Source: Plenodomus lindquistii
Taxonomy: Eukaryota > Ascomycota > Dothideomycetes > Pleosporales > Leptosphaeriaceae
Assembly (NCBI GenBank): GCA_025504975.1
Contig: JANUWI010000001.1
Location: forward strand, 2,728,001-2,792,000
Length of the DNA: 64,000 bases
Direction of reading: 5' to 3'
Part shown: piece by piece, positions 12,767 through 26,500 of the stretch
How positions within the stretch are numbered: the stretch's first letter is position 1
How the letters are laid out: each line of letters begins with the position of its first letter
Translations under genes and position numbers: made by a program
Notes under the pieces: model-generated
Databases searched by the model: none
Seen by the model: only the letters and a program-made list of their open reading frames with translations
What the model was told of the DNA's origin: nothing

Positions 12767-15700
12767 TATTAAAAAATTAGATTTCTTTAATTTCTAATTA
12801 ACTAAAGATTTTAGGTTTAAAACTTTCTATTCTTTATAATTAGAATTACTGTTAAAGAGGTTACGTTAGTAGCGCTAAAATAGAAATTTTTAAACTATTA
12901 ATAATTTAGTAAAATTAGAGGTAAAGCTAATATTTATTTTTTTAGAAAAAACTTTTTCTATATATTAAAAAAAAAAGTAGCTAGCTTTTATAGATAGAAA
13001 AAACTATCTAAAACTAGAGAGAAGGCTACCTAAAAACAAAAGTGTTTATAGAGCTATTATAAAGGGGTAGGCCTCTAGAAAAAAAAAAAACAAAACTTAA
13101 GCTGCTGTAATAACGCAACTTTTTTTAAATCTTTTTTTTACTTTTATAAATAAAATAGCTAAAAATATACCTATAATTTTAAAAATATAAATTTACTATT
13201 TATTAAAAATTTAAAAAATTATTAGTCTAAACTAGACTAAAAATAAATAGAGTTAGACTAATATTAAACGTTTTTTAGTTATATTAAATACTTTACTAAT
13301 ATTAGAAAACTTTATTAAAATTATTACTACTTTTTAAACTAAGCTTACTTTTTAAAAACGTAAAAGAAAAAAAAAACTAAAAAATATTTACTATACTATA
13401 AATCTAGATTTATTTTTATTTTTTACTAAAACCTTTTATAGCTACTAGCGTAACCTTTTAATAAAACTTTTAAAAGCTTTTTTTTATATTATTAATTAGC
13501 TATACTTATTTAAGTATACCTTTTCTATCTCTAAATTATTAAATAGTAAAAACTTTATTTTTAGATAATAAAAAGTATTAATTTATAATTAATTTAAAAT
13601 TAATTTTAACTACTACTATACTAAACGTGTTTATATAGCTCTAGTATAGGTAAATACTTATAGATTAGCTAAAAAACATTTTAAACTCTAATACCTAGCT
13701 AATAGATATTAGAATTAATTCTAAATTACTAAATAAATGATTAAATTACTTACTAGTTATTTTATTACTAGTAATAAAAAAGTAAAGGCTTATACTACTT
13801 TTTGCTAGCTATAAATTAATAAAAAAAACTTTTTTTACTTTTAAAACTTATTTCCTTAACGCTACTATAAAAAGAAACTTATTTTATACTAAATAAAATT
13901 ACTATATATAAACTAAATTAACCTCTAAATTATAAATACTAAGCTTTAGCTTTAAATATATATAGAATAACCTTTTTAGTTAAATAGTAAAATCCTTTAT
14001 AGCCTTTAATATAGAATATAAAATCTATTCTAGAGAGATAATTTATTAATTATATTTATTTTTAAATATTAATAGTAAAATTCTATCTAACTATAGTTAA
14101 ATACTATTTAAAAAAAATTTAAATAGTACTTTACTATACTCTATAAATTATATATTTTAGAAATTAATAATAACAGCACTACTACTACACACTTTAGCTA
14201 GTTCTATATTTAATAAAACTATAAATATTTACTACAACTATAGTAAACCTAGGTACTATACATAAATTTATTTTCTACTTTATATAAAACAAATTACTAC
14301 TAAAAACTATACTAAATATTTTTATAATATAGAAAAAGTACTTAACCTAAATAAAATATAAATAGAAAATAATTTACTCTAACAAAATTATATTATTTAG
14401 AATTAAATTAAAAATATAATCTATTAAATTTTAGTTTTTTTAAATTATTTACTAGTTTTTATTTTTTTATTACTACTATTTTATACAATTTTAGCTTAGA
14501 AGTTAAACTTTATTTATTTACTAATACTAGTATTTAACAATATTTATTTTAAAATTCTACTATTATTTATTCTATTTTATAGTTTTTCTAAATTTCTATC
14601 TAAAAGCTACCCTATCTAGTAATAGCTAAAAAGTTTAAAAATTAAATTTTTTCTTCATTATAGAATATATACGCTTTTAAATAATTATTAATAAATATAA
14701 AATTTTAAATTCTTTTTTTATTTTATTAAATCTATAATTATAAAATATTATTATTAGTATATAGTAAATAAAATAGTATAAAATTCTACTAAATTTAAAT
14801 AAATTTTAGTTTTAATAGCTAGCTATCTATTTTAACATTTATTTCTTTATACTACTAATTTTTATATAGCTTTACTAGAGGTTATTTAATAAATAGATTA
14901 TATTAGATATATAATAATATAATAACCTATAAAAATAGAAAGTATATTAAATATTTAGTAGCCTATACTTTTCTATTAACTATATTAAAAAAGTTTTTAA
15001 TATTCTATATTTTTAAAAAAAGCTTTTTAAATTACTAATACTAAAACTTACCTAAAAGAATTCTGTATTTAAAATTTAAGTAACTAGCTTTTAAATTACT
15101 TCTATTTCTATAAATATTTTCTACTTTAATTCAAAAAAAAAGAAGTTTTTTACTACTAGTCTATATAAAATAAAATAACTACTTAAACTTTAATACTAAT
15201 TTAAAGTTTAAAAATATTAGAACCTACTATAAACTAAGCTATTTTTCTATTAGTATTTATATTAAAATATTTTTAATATTCTAGAATTAGAAAAGCTTTC
15301 TAAATACTAACTCTATAACTATAAAATTATTCTAGAAAAACTTTTATCTAATTGCTATAGTTTTTTTTATAAATAAAATACTAAAGAGCTAGAAGCTATA
15401 GGGTAATATATATATAACAACTTATAAAAAAGTTCTATTAAAGCTAGTTATAGTTTTTTTACTTTACTAATTCTATATATTTATAAGTTAAATAGAGAAC
15501 TATAAGTTTATATAAACTACTATAAATTTAACTAGCTTACCTATAAAAACGCCTATTTAATACTTTAAATAGATAAACTACTTATAAAGCCTAGTAATGC
15601 TAAAAGCTTTACTAAACTTAATATACGCGCTGCTTTTAATAGAAATTTTATAAACTTTTTTTCTAAAAAGTATACTATATTTTAAATTTATTATTGTATA

Positions 15701-18700
15701 TATAAATATAAAGTACTTTCTTTTAGATTATATAATATTTCTATATAATACTAATAATATATAAATAATATACTTATTAATTATCTAAATAACTTTTATA
15801 TTATCTACTAAAATAATATTTTTATTTACTTTAAAACTACCTAGACTTATTAATAATATATAGAGTTAATACTAAAATAGCTATATAAAGCTAGACTTTT
15901 AATAAATATCTATAAAAGTAATTGCTATATTATTTAAATAAAGTACCTAGAATACATTTTAACTAATAAAAATAGTAAAGTAAATTTTTAAAAAGTAAAA
16001 AATTTAAAGATTTAGGCTTAACCTACTACTATTACTAGTATAAATTTTTTTCTAGAATTTCTTTATTTCTAGTATTAATTAATTCTAAAGTTTTTTTATA
16101 TTACTAAACTTTTTATTATTTTATAAAGCCTAACTTTACTTTTTATTTAGACTAATAACTATAAAGCTAGTTTTAAAAAGTTAAAGTTAGCTTTACTATC
16201 TATACTAACTTTAAACTATTTTAATTCTAAATATAATATAAAACTAGAAACTAATACCTCTAATAAAGTAGTAGCTAGAATTCTATTATAAAAATACTCT
16301 AATAGTAAATAGTATTCTATTATTTTTTATAGGAAAGTTTTTAGTAGATCTAAATTTAATTAAAAAATGTATAAAAAAAAGCTATTTACTATTATCTAAA
16401 CGTTCTAAAAATAGTATACTAAACTAATTTTAAGTAAAAATTATATTTAGATATATAATAATTATTATTTTTTTAAATACTTTATAATAACTAAAGTATT
16501 TAGCTAAAAATAGGCTTATTATATAAAGTTTATAGTACTATTTTAGTTTTAAATTAAATATACGCCTAGTAAAAGTAATTAACGTACTAATATTCTAAAT
16601 AAGTAAAAATAAAATATAAAAAATTTTAAAGTTACCTAGTAAAATAACTAATTTTTAGTACTTTTTAATTCTAGCTAGTTATACTACTAAATTAATTTTA
16701 AACTAGCTATTTACTATATTATAACTATTTAATAAATACTTTTTATTAAACTATATTCTGTATTTTTTAAAATAAAACTAGATTTTCTAGAGCTAGTAAA
16801 AAAGTTATTTAAAGTAAATTAATAATTTTAAAAAAAAAACGCGCTCTATTATTTATAGCGTATTAAATTAAAAAAAGAATTTCTTTTTACTATATTTAGT
16901 TATCTTTATCTACTAACTCTATATTATATATTTAATTTATTTATAATGTATATAATTACATTTTTTTAGCCTATTTAAATATTATAAAAATATACTAATT
17001 ACTAACTAAATAGTACTACTAGAAAGAAATAGAAGCTATTTATAAGCGCTATATACGTAACTATATTCTATACTAGTAATTTTATTTAAAATAGTTCTAA
17101 TTTTAAATTTTCTTTTACTTTTTACGTATTTTTTTTAAACTTTAGTAGTATTTAATAATAGATTTTAAATCATTTTTTAAAAACTAATACAGCTATAATA
17201 CTGTTCTAGTTATTATTAATAAACTATCTAAATAAGCTATTATAATTCTCTATTATAAGATAATTAATATATATAAGCTAGTAAAACTTTTTATATAATA
17301 GGTATATTAATTTAGCTACACGCCTTTTAGTATTATATTAGATTATAAACTATAGTTTATATCTAGTTTCTAGTCTAAAGTCTACTAGATTCTAGGTATT
17401 AGAATTAAGTTTTTAATAGTATATTATAAGTAGACTAATAGCTAGATTTAAATTATAAGTAAATAAATTAACTAACGCCTATATCCCTTTATAATAGTTT
17501 ACTAAAATAATTAAAATAATTTTTTTATTAACTATATTAAAATAATACTAATATACTTTTTATTTAGTATATTACTATATTAGCTTCTATATAGATCTAA
17601 TTTAGAATAAAGCTAGAATTGGAACTCTACTAAACTATCTAAACTTTTAGAGATATTTAACTATAAAAATATAATAATACTTACTAGACATATATATAAC
17701 GTATAAAAATTTACTAAAAAAAATATAAAAAAGGTTTAAAATTATATATAATTAGTAGTTAACGCGTATTATTATTCTATTAATTAGAAAATTAAAGATA
17801 TAGTTTATTTATTAATTTAAAACTTTACTAATTTCTAGCCTAGCTAAAAGTTATTTAAACTCTAGTAGAGTTTTTTTAAAGTTATTAAATAGATTAGATA
17901 TTTCTATTATTTTAAATTTCTTTTTAGATTTTAAATCTATAATATTTTTATATCTAATATATTTTATAAAATCTTTTAATATTTACTACCTAGATAAAAG
18001 CTTTTAAAACCCTCTACTACTTTTATATAAAGTATAAAAAAGTAAAAAGTTAAAAAAATTCTTACTAGTAAACTAGTATATAATAAGTTAAAATACTATA
18101 CTAGCTAGATTAGATATAATCTAGATTTAATCTAGTATTTTATTTTAAACTTTATAAATTTTTTTTATAAATTATAAAACTTTTACTAGTAATATCTAGA
18201 TTATTTTAGACTATTTTAGACTTTATTTAGATAGCTTTAAATGTAAGAAAATAGTATTAAACATATATTAGAATTTATAGAAAATTATATTTTATATATC
18301 TAGTTATTTTTTTTTACTAATATATACAAATTATAGTTATTATATAAAATAGTTCTATAGCTACTAACTATTAAACTTTTTAGATTAATAAACTAACTAT
18401 TAAACTATAGTATTTAAACTTTATTAAACTTACTATACTTACTAGCCTAAAGTTATAGCTTTAGTTATATACTTTATTTAAATATAACTAGCTAAGCTTT
18501 AAATAGACTATTTATTCTATTATTACTATTATAGACGTAATAGCTATATTTATTATAAACTAACCTTTTTTTTTATAAAACTCTAACTACGTTTCTAAAA
18601 GTTTAAAGTTTTTAATAGTAATTACTAAAGCTACTATTTTTTTTTAAATTTAAAACTTTAGTATAAAGTTTACTAATTTTTTATTAAACTATTATATAGT

Positions 18701-19510
18701 TTATAAATAAAATATTTACTAGCTAGAATACTAAAATATAAAAAGTTACTACTATTACTATATTTAATAGCTTCTAGATAAAATTCTTTATTTTAGCTTT
18801 AGCGCTAGTTTTAGCCTAGAAAGCCTTTACTATAGCCTTTTCTAGCTTCTCTACTTTTTTTTTTACTTTTATATTTTTAAACTTTTTAGTTTAATAAACT
18901 ACTTTTTTAGCTACGTACTACTAAACTATTAGATTTTTCTAGTTTTTAATTATAGACTATAATAATATAAACTCTAGCTAAATATTATTAAATACCTAAA
19001 TATATTAGTATTAAATTCAAAAGTAGTATATAAATAATTTACTAAATTATAAAGTTTATTTCTAAAAGTATATGTAACGCACTTTGTAAAAAAAAAATTT
19101 AAAAGTATAGCTATTAGTTATTAAAACGCTTTAGGCTTAGTAGTAAATTATTTTTATATAAATAATTTTATAGACTATAGTAAAAATAGTAGAGGGTATA
19201 GAAATAGGTATTATAAAAATATATATATATATACTACTATACGTTAGTATTTTAATTAAAAAGTAGTAGTATTAGAGTATATATAGTAAAATAATAAATA
19301 AATAAAAAGTAAAAAAAGTTTAAAATTAAAAATTCTACTAAATACGCGCTTACGTAGCTGTTTACTAAATTAGTTACTATAAAAATAGTAAATAGATAGT
19401 AAATAGAAATTCTAGATTACTTTAACTTTTAGTAAAATAAATAAAAATAGAATTTAGATACTAAATAGAGGCTTATTAAATAAAAATATTTAATTTAAAA
19501 AAAAAGGTAA

Positions 19511-19942
19511 TATAATAAAGCTATATAATATTACTATTATAACTTTAGCTATAAACTTTTTTATAAGCTACTTTTATCTCTATAGTATAGCTTATTAAAG
19601 ATAAAAAAACTATTTTAACTACTATTTAAAGTCTATTTATATTAAAGCAGCCTTTATATAGATAAAGATTTTTATTCTACTAATAAAAATATGCTAACAG
19701 AGTAGAAAAAAAGCTAGATTTATAAAATACTAAGAAAAATCTAATAGAGTTTAGAAATAGCTCTAAACTATTATATATATAATGTATTTCTTTGATAGCT
19801 TAGTAAAAGTATATTGTTTTTATCTTTTTATATAAAGCTTATAGAAATATAAGTTATTTAGCTTTTTAATTATTACGTACTTCTATATACTTCTAAAATA
19901 ATTTAGATATCTTTTAGTAGCTCTATTATCTAAGCTATTATA
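19511..19942 (+). repeat. E3 3' LTR
   Basis: This direct repeat of 8496-8938 is preceded by a polypurine tract at about 19491-19508 and followed by AAACT at 19943-19947. Confidence 0.82.
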
Positions 19943-20099
19943 AAACTAATATATTAGATAGCTAGAATATAGTTAGAATACTTTATATTTATAGCTTTAT
20001 TTATTATATAGTAGTAAACTAGACCTTTTTCTATAAAGCTATTCATTATTTTTAAATAATTAGAAAGTTTAATTACTAGTGTAAGTATCTAGTATAACT

Positions 20100-20315
20100 T
20101 GTTATAGATTAAACCTATAACTTCTAGTTACTAAAGTATTACTAGAGCTTTAGAGCTACTCTACTAGCGCTAGGCCTAAATAGGCGCGCTTTAGTTAGTA
20201 GAAATATTATAGTTCTACTTTATATATAAAAAACTAGCTTTTTATATAGTATTTTACTCTAGAAGTTTAACCTATATTATTTAAAAATACTTTTATAATT
20301 ACCTATACCTTTATA
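20100..20315 (+). repeat. E4 5' LTR
   Basis: This 216-bp repeat pairs with 29760-29975. It is preceded by TAACT. The LTR is related, in inverse orientation, to the E2 LTRs (shared core around GCGCTAGGCCTA and CTAGAGTAAAAT). Confidence 0.88.
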
Positions 20316-21692
20316 CTATACTATATTTATTTAATACCTAAAATATTTTATATTAGTCTATTACTAGAAACTATACTTAGTAAGTATATTAGTTATATAA
20401 AGTAATTATTTAAACTAAACTATACTTTTAGAGTACTATACTAACGCTACTACAACTGTCTATATAGAATTACTATAGTAATAGAGCTCTATTATTATAA
20501 CTATAGAGTAGAACCTAAGCGTTTATAAATAAATTACTATATAAAGTTAGTATATATAGATAGAATAGAAATAGTAATAAATATTTAGCTAGAAGTTTAG
20601 TATAGCCTAGTTATTTATATTAGCTAGAGATATAGAGAGTATAAATTAAGCCTAAAGTAATAATAGTTACTAGAATACTAATAGAAAACTAAAGCTATTT
20701 TAAATAAGTTAGTAAACGTAGTTACGTAATATAGTAAAAGTAAACTAGCTATAAATTAGTATAAAAACTATAATTAAATATAAAAGTTATATATATATAT
20801 AACTATTTTTATTACTAATTATAATAAACTAAATTTTATATACACTCTAACTATATAGTTTATTAAAGCTATTTTTTAAATATAATATTCTATAGTAATT
20901 ATAAAGTACTTTATCTATTAGTCTATTATACTAGTAGTATAGTACTATTCTAATAATTAGATGTAAACTATCTAGGCTAGAGTATTATAGAATACTATTT
21001 ATTTATATTTATAGATTTTAAATATAGTACTAGTATACTTAGTTTACTAGAACTAGACTTTTTTTTTATAGTAAATATAGATATATAAAACTTATATACT
21101 ATTACTAGTAATATTTAAAATACTAAGCTCTAACTAGTATACTAAGTATTTTTAGGTAATAAGCTTTAAACTAAGTTTATAACTAAAAGTAAGTATTAAA
21201 ATAGTAACTTCTATAAATTATTTATACCTTAAAAAATTAGTTTATATAAAAATAATAACGCTAGTATACCTACTACTATACGTAATAAATAGATAAAGCG
21301 TATTTAAAAGTTCTACTCTAACTATAATTTAAATAGAGTTTAATTAGAAATTTTTATTAAAGAAAATACTATAGTATATAGAGTTACCTATAGTAGTAAG
21401 TATATAGACTATTATAACTTTAAAAACTCTTTAGTTTTATAAATTAGTTATATTATTATTAAAAAGAATAATAATAATAAAAAGGTTAAAAAGTAAAAAG
21501 TATATAGATTTATTTTTAATATAATAGACTATATTAACTAAATATATAAATACTATAGCCTATAGTTTAATATAACTAGCTAAGTAATAATTACTTAATA
21601 TAACTTTATACTTTTTGCTAAAACTACTATTACTAATAATAAAGTAGTATACTAAACTATAGAAAAAAACTTAATACTTTACTCTAACTATA

Positions 21693-23531
21693 ATATATTT
21701 TACTACTAAGCTAGCTATACTACTAAGCTAGCTACTTTTTTTTAGTATTATAAATACTATATTTTTACTTATTAGTATTATTACTATTAATATCTAACTC
21801 TACTACTATAGAGCTTATATCTAATTTAGAAGTACTTTCTAAACTTTTCTAGTATATATAAGCGTTGTGCCTAGTCTCTCTATAATTACTATAGTATTAG
21901 ATATTTAGTTAAATAGATATTTAACTACTACTACTATACGTATATTTTAATAGATTAGATACTATAGTTAAAGCTATAGTAGCCTATAACCTAGTACTAT
22001 ATTTAAAAGTACTTTTTTACTAAAAACTTTTTTATACTTTTTTTTAATAATCTCTACTAATTACATTTCAATTTTATAAATATACGCTTAAAAAAGAGTA
22101 TTCTAGTATAGTATTAGTTTAGCTTTTTTTATAAGCTATAAAAAGCTAGTTTATATAGTAATAAATAACTAAATAAAAAACTTATATATAAATTTTAACT
22201 AAAACATAAATTTATAAAGATTATTTAAAGTTTTAGATTACTATAGATTTACTAGTAAAAAATGTTAAAGTAGAGTATATATCTAGAAATAAATATAATC
22301 TAGTACTATTTACGCGTTAGTTAAAACTAGCCTTAATACTTTAAAAGCTTTTTAATAGTTATTAATTATACATATATTAAAAAATACGTTTTTAAAAGCT
22401 AAAAAAAAGCTTTTTTTATTAATATAGAAAATATATTAGCGTGCTAAATTTTATACGCGCTAGAAATATATACGCTTTAATAGTAAAAAATATACTATAT
22501 TAAGTAGCTAAAGAATATAAAATAAATAGATAAGTATATAGAGTATTAGAATTTTATTCTCTATATAGTAGTTTTTAAACTTTTAGTTAAAATAGCTTTT
22601 ATAGGTATTTAAAATTAGTAATTAGTATATCTCTACTTTTTGTATTTTTATATACGCGTTAAAGTGCTTTAACTACTCTATTCTAAGTATATTATTTATC
22701 TAGCTATTTTTAGAAACTAATAGTTTCTAATTATAAAGAATACTAGCTTTTTTATACTACGTAGAGATATATTTACGTTTTTTATAGATAATAAAAAGTA
22801 GAGTTATATTCTCTAAAGCGTATATACTCTAGATAATAGTAATTTATTTATAATTACCTAGCTAAATAAAGTCAAGCTAATTATATTTTTTAAAGTTTAT
22901 AATAACTTTTATAGATTTAATTACGCCTATCTAGAAGCTAGTTTTATAAAAGTTATAGATATTATTATTCTAGACACTATATCTAGGTTTAATTTTATTT
23001 ATAAATTTAAACTACGCGCTAATAATCTCTAGATTTTTCTATTTTATTTTTTACCTATTTTTTATTTAGTTAAAAGCTATTTTACGTTTATTTAAACGCG
23101 TTATAAAGTGCTTAGCCTAGTATTTACTTACTAGTATTCTATTTTATACCTCTAGTATTTTATTAGCTATATTTTCTATTTTATATAGCTAGAGCGTAAA
23201 TTTTTATAAATTAAAGTTAAAAATATATTAGATAGTTATCTACTTTTTAGTAGTAGTAAATTTCTAGTAATTGGATTAAATTTTCGCGCGTAAAGTAGTT
23301 TTATTAATTTATTTAAAAAGCTTTTAATAATAAACTCTAAAAGCTGCAGCAGCAGCCTATTAGCTTTTAAATAAGCTAGCTTTAAAAGTAAAATAGGTAA
23401 TTTCTAATTAGCTTTTAGTTTAAATTATTATTGTATTATATTATTAAAGTATATTATATAGAGTATAGTATTTATAATACTAAAAAAAGTAGCTAGTTTA
23501 GTAGTATAGCTAGCTTAGTAGTAGAGTACAT
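21693..23531 (-). mobile_element. P3, RIP-mutated pogo-type transposon in E4
   Basis: The copy is 1839 bp with degraded terminal repeats and TA on both sides (21691-21692, 23532-23533). Read on minus it collinearly matches the intact transposase gene at 62403 and P1/P2. It lies in the 5' internal part of E4, so it is younger than E4. There is no open reading frame of note. Confidence 0.88.
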
Positions 23532-26500
23532 TATAGTAAAAGTTAGTAAACTCTAATAAATTTAGCTAAAGTATAATACTTTCTTTAAATAGTAAAAGGT
23601 TTTTACTAATTCTAAAAATTATATAGCTTTTTTATATAAAAACTATCTACTTTCTAAATAACTCTATAAATATATTAAATAATATACAGTACTATAGAAT
23701 AAGTATAAATACCTAAAAAGAAATGCTAATTAGTATAAATAAAAATACTATAACGTATTTCAAAGCTATACTAAAGCTTATAAAAAAGTAAAGCCTTAGA
23801 TTTAAACTATTATAAACCTATAATTGAAAGTTAATAATATTTATTAATAATTTACTTAAAGCTTTTATCTATTTAGTTCATTTAATTATAATATAGTTTT
23901 ATCTATTCTAATACTATAATAACTAAACGTAACCTTTATAAATATAGCGTTTCTTTTTTAAATACTATATAGTTTATATTTTTTTTTCTAGTAAATTACT
24001 ATTTAATCTATTTTATCTACTTTCTAGCGTATATAGAGCAATATTATCTATATATAGTTAAGCTTTCTATATATAAAATATTAAAACCTTTTCTAGTAAA
24101 AGAAATTATAACTTTAAAAAATAGTATAGAACTATAATAAATAAATATAAAACTTTTAAAAAGAAATACTATTTAAAATACCTAGAGAACTTTATATTAG
24201 GTAAAGTATAAGTACTAGTTAAGTATATCTATTTTAATATATAAATAAAGCTATTAGATATATTATACCTTTTCTATAGATATAATATTTATTAGAAGAT
24301 TACTAAAGCTAAAGCTAAGCTAGTTAATAGTAGTTTATAATAGAAATCTAGTAAGTTATACTCTATCTAGAAAGCTTAATTTATAGCTATAGTTACTATT
24401 ATTAATTATAGTAACTAAACTATAGTTATATACGCCTAGTACTTTATATAATAAAGCTTTATATAAATAATATTAAATAGCTTATAATTTAGTAAATTAC
24501 TAGTTTAGTTTCTAATATAAGTTTAATACCTAGACTAAATTTATAATAAAATTATTTTTAGGTAACCTAAAATTAAACTATTTATAAAAAAAAGTTTAGG
24601 TCTAACTAGAATAACTACTTTAATAACTATAATACCTTTCTATAATAATTAATAATAATATATTAAACGCTATACTACTAAAAGTTTTGTATAATTAAAG
24701 TAAAAAAAGATCTGTAAACGTAATATATATTATAAATATAGTAAATTAAGCTATTATTAAAAAGCTAAAGCACTTAATAAAAATAATCTATAAATACTAT
24801 TTAATAAGATTTTTTATTTTAGCTTAATAAAACTTTAATCTCTAGTTAAAAAAAAAGAACCTATTATTTTAGATAAAAAAATAGAGAATAAAAATACTTT
24901 TATTACTATAGATAATTAGTTACATAACAAAAATAGCTACTTTATTAATTTAGATTTTTAGATACTTCTAAACTAAATTATATTAAGAAGCTCCTCTAGC
25001 ATAATAAAAAAAATAGATAAAGTAATAAACTAAATAGTATTCCTAATTTAAAGCTATAGCTATAAACTTCTATATTACTACTATAATTCTATTACTAGTC
25101 TCTATATACTATATCTTTACTATAAATATTAATTTAAAAGCGCTAGTTATAACTAAATAACTAGAGTTTTCTAGCTACGTTAAAGTTGTACCTAGAAAAT
25201 AAATAAAGAAAATTATACTAGAAAATATAGAAGTAAGCTCTATATTTATAAATAGAGCTTACGTAAAAAAATATTATATAAAAAGTATTAAAACTAAATA
25301 GCCTATTAAACTAAAACTAATAAATAGAGACTTAGTAAATACTTTTTAAAAAGTAACTAATATTTATATTTATTATAGCTTTTATACCTCTACTATTCTA
25401 TACTATATTACTAACTTTAATAAATATAATACTATTCTAGATATAATATAGTTTAATAAATACTATTCTAATATTTAATTTAGTAAAAAGTAAGTAATAG
25501 AATTCTTCTCTACTTACTATAAGCTTAACTACTTTAAAAATTGTCTACTTAAAATAGTATATAATAATAGAATAGCTAATAGTAAAATGCGTATATAAAC
25601 TCTAGTAGAAAATCTATATATAATATTAGTATATATAGTATAAGTATTAGTAATATAATAACTAAAGTAAATTATTTAAATAGAGCTATATTATTAGAAT
25701 TAACTAGGTTAACTTTTAAATAAAAATACTAGTAATAAAGCGCTATATAAAAAGTCTACTTTACATACTACTATTTTATATAAAAACTTTAGTAAATATA
25801 TAGATAAAATAGAGAGGCTATCTATAACTAAAAAGAAAATAGTAAAGCTAGTACTATTTTAGGTATTTAAATACTTTTCTAATTTTTTTAATTTATATTT
25901 ATTATACTAGCTACCTTTTTAACGCTCTAGAGTTTACTATATAATTAATATTACTAATAGAATCGCTTTCTAACTACACGTTAATAGGCTTACCTAATAA
26001 AAAGATAAAGTAGTAAAAGTCTATATTAATAATATACTTTAGAAAAAACTTATATAATCTAGTACTTTACTATTTATATTACTAGTACTTATTATTAAAA
26101 AGCTAGGTAGTAAACTATAAATCTATATAAACTATTATACTTTTAATAATATTACTAAAAGAAACTATAATTTACTATTTATAATTAAAAAATACTAGCC
26201 TATATAGCTAAAGTTAAAATTATAACATTTATAGACGAAGTTATTACTTTTGATAAAGTCTATATAAAAAAAGGTAATAAAAAAAACTACGTTTTTAATC
26301 TAGTATAGACTAAATAAATATCTAGTTATACTATTTAAATTATATAACGCACCTATTACTTTCTAAATATTTATTAATAAAATACTATAAAACTATTTTA
26401 ATATTATCTATATAGTATACCTAGATAACATTTTAACTTATAGTAATAATAAAAAAAAGTATTAAAATTATATATTTATAGTTCTATTAAAGCTTTAAAA

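Larger units (their letters stand above)
8496..19942 (+). mobile_element. E3, Ty3/gypsy-like LTR retrotransposon (same family as E1)
   Basis: LTRs of about 435 bp lie at 8496-8938 and 19511-19942. A purine tract (nine A then GGTAA) sits directly before the 3' LTR. The 5-bp flanks are AGACT on the left and AAACT on the right, a duplication differing by one RIP-type G to A change. The interior 13.5-17 kb decodes as Ty3/gypsy RT (near 15480-15520 a REL.VYINYYK-like stretch; near 15790-15960 the block following the YxDD region). It lies inside E2 and hosts the pogo pair P1/P2 at 9077-12766. All coding frames are broken by stops. Confidence 0.85.

Noticed and set aside
13500..17300. E1/E3 as Ty1/copia elements
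   Set aside because: The ghost RT order and the block after YxDD fit Ty3/gypsy better. No copia-style motif was found.
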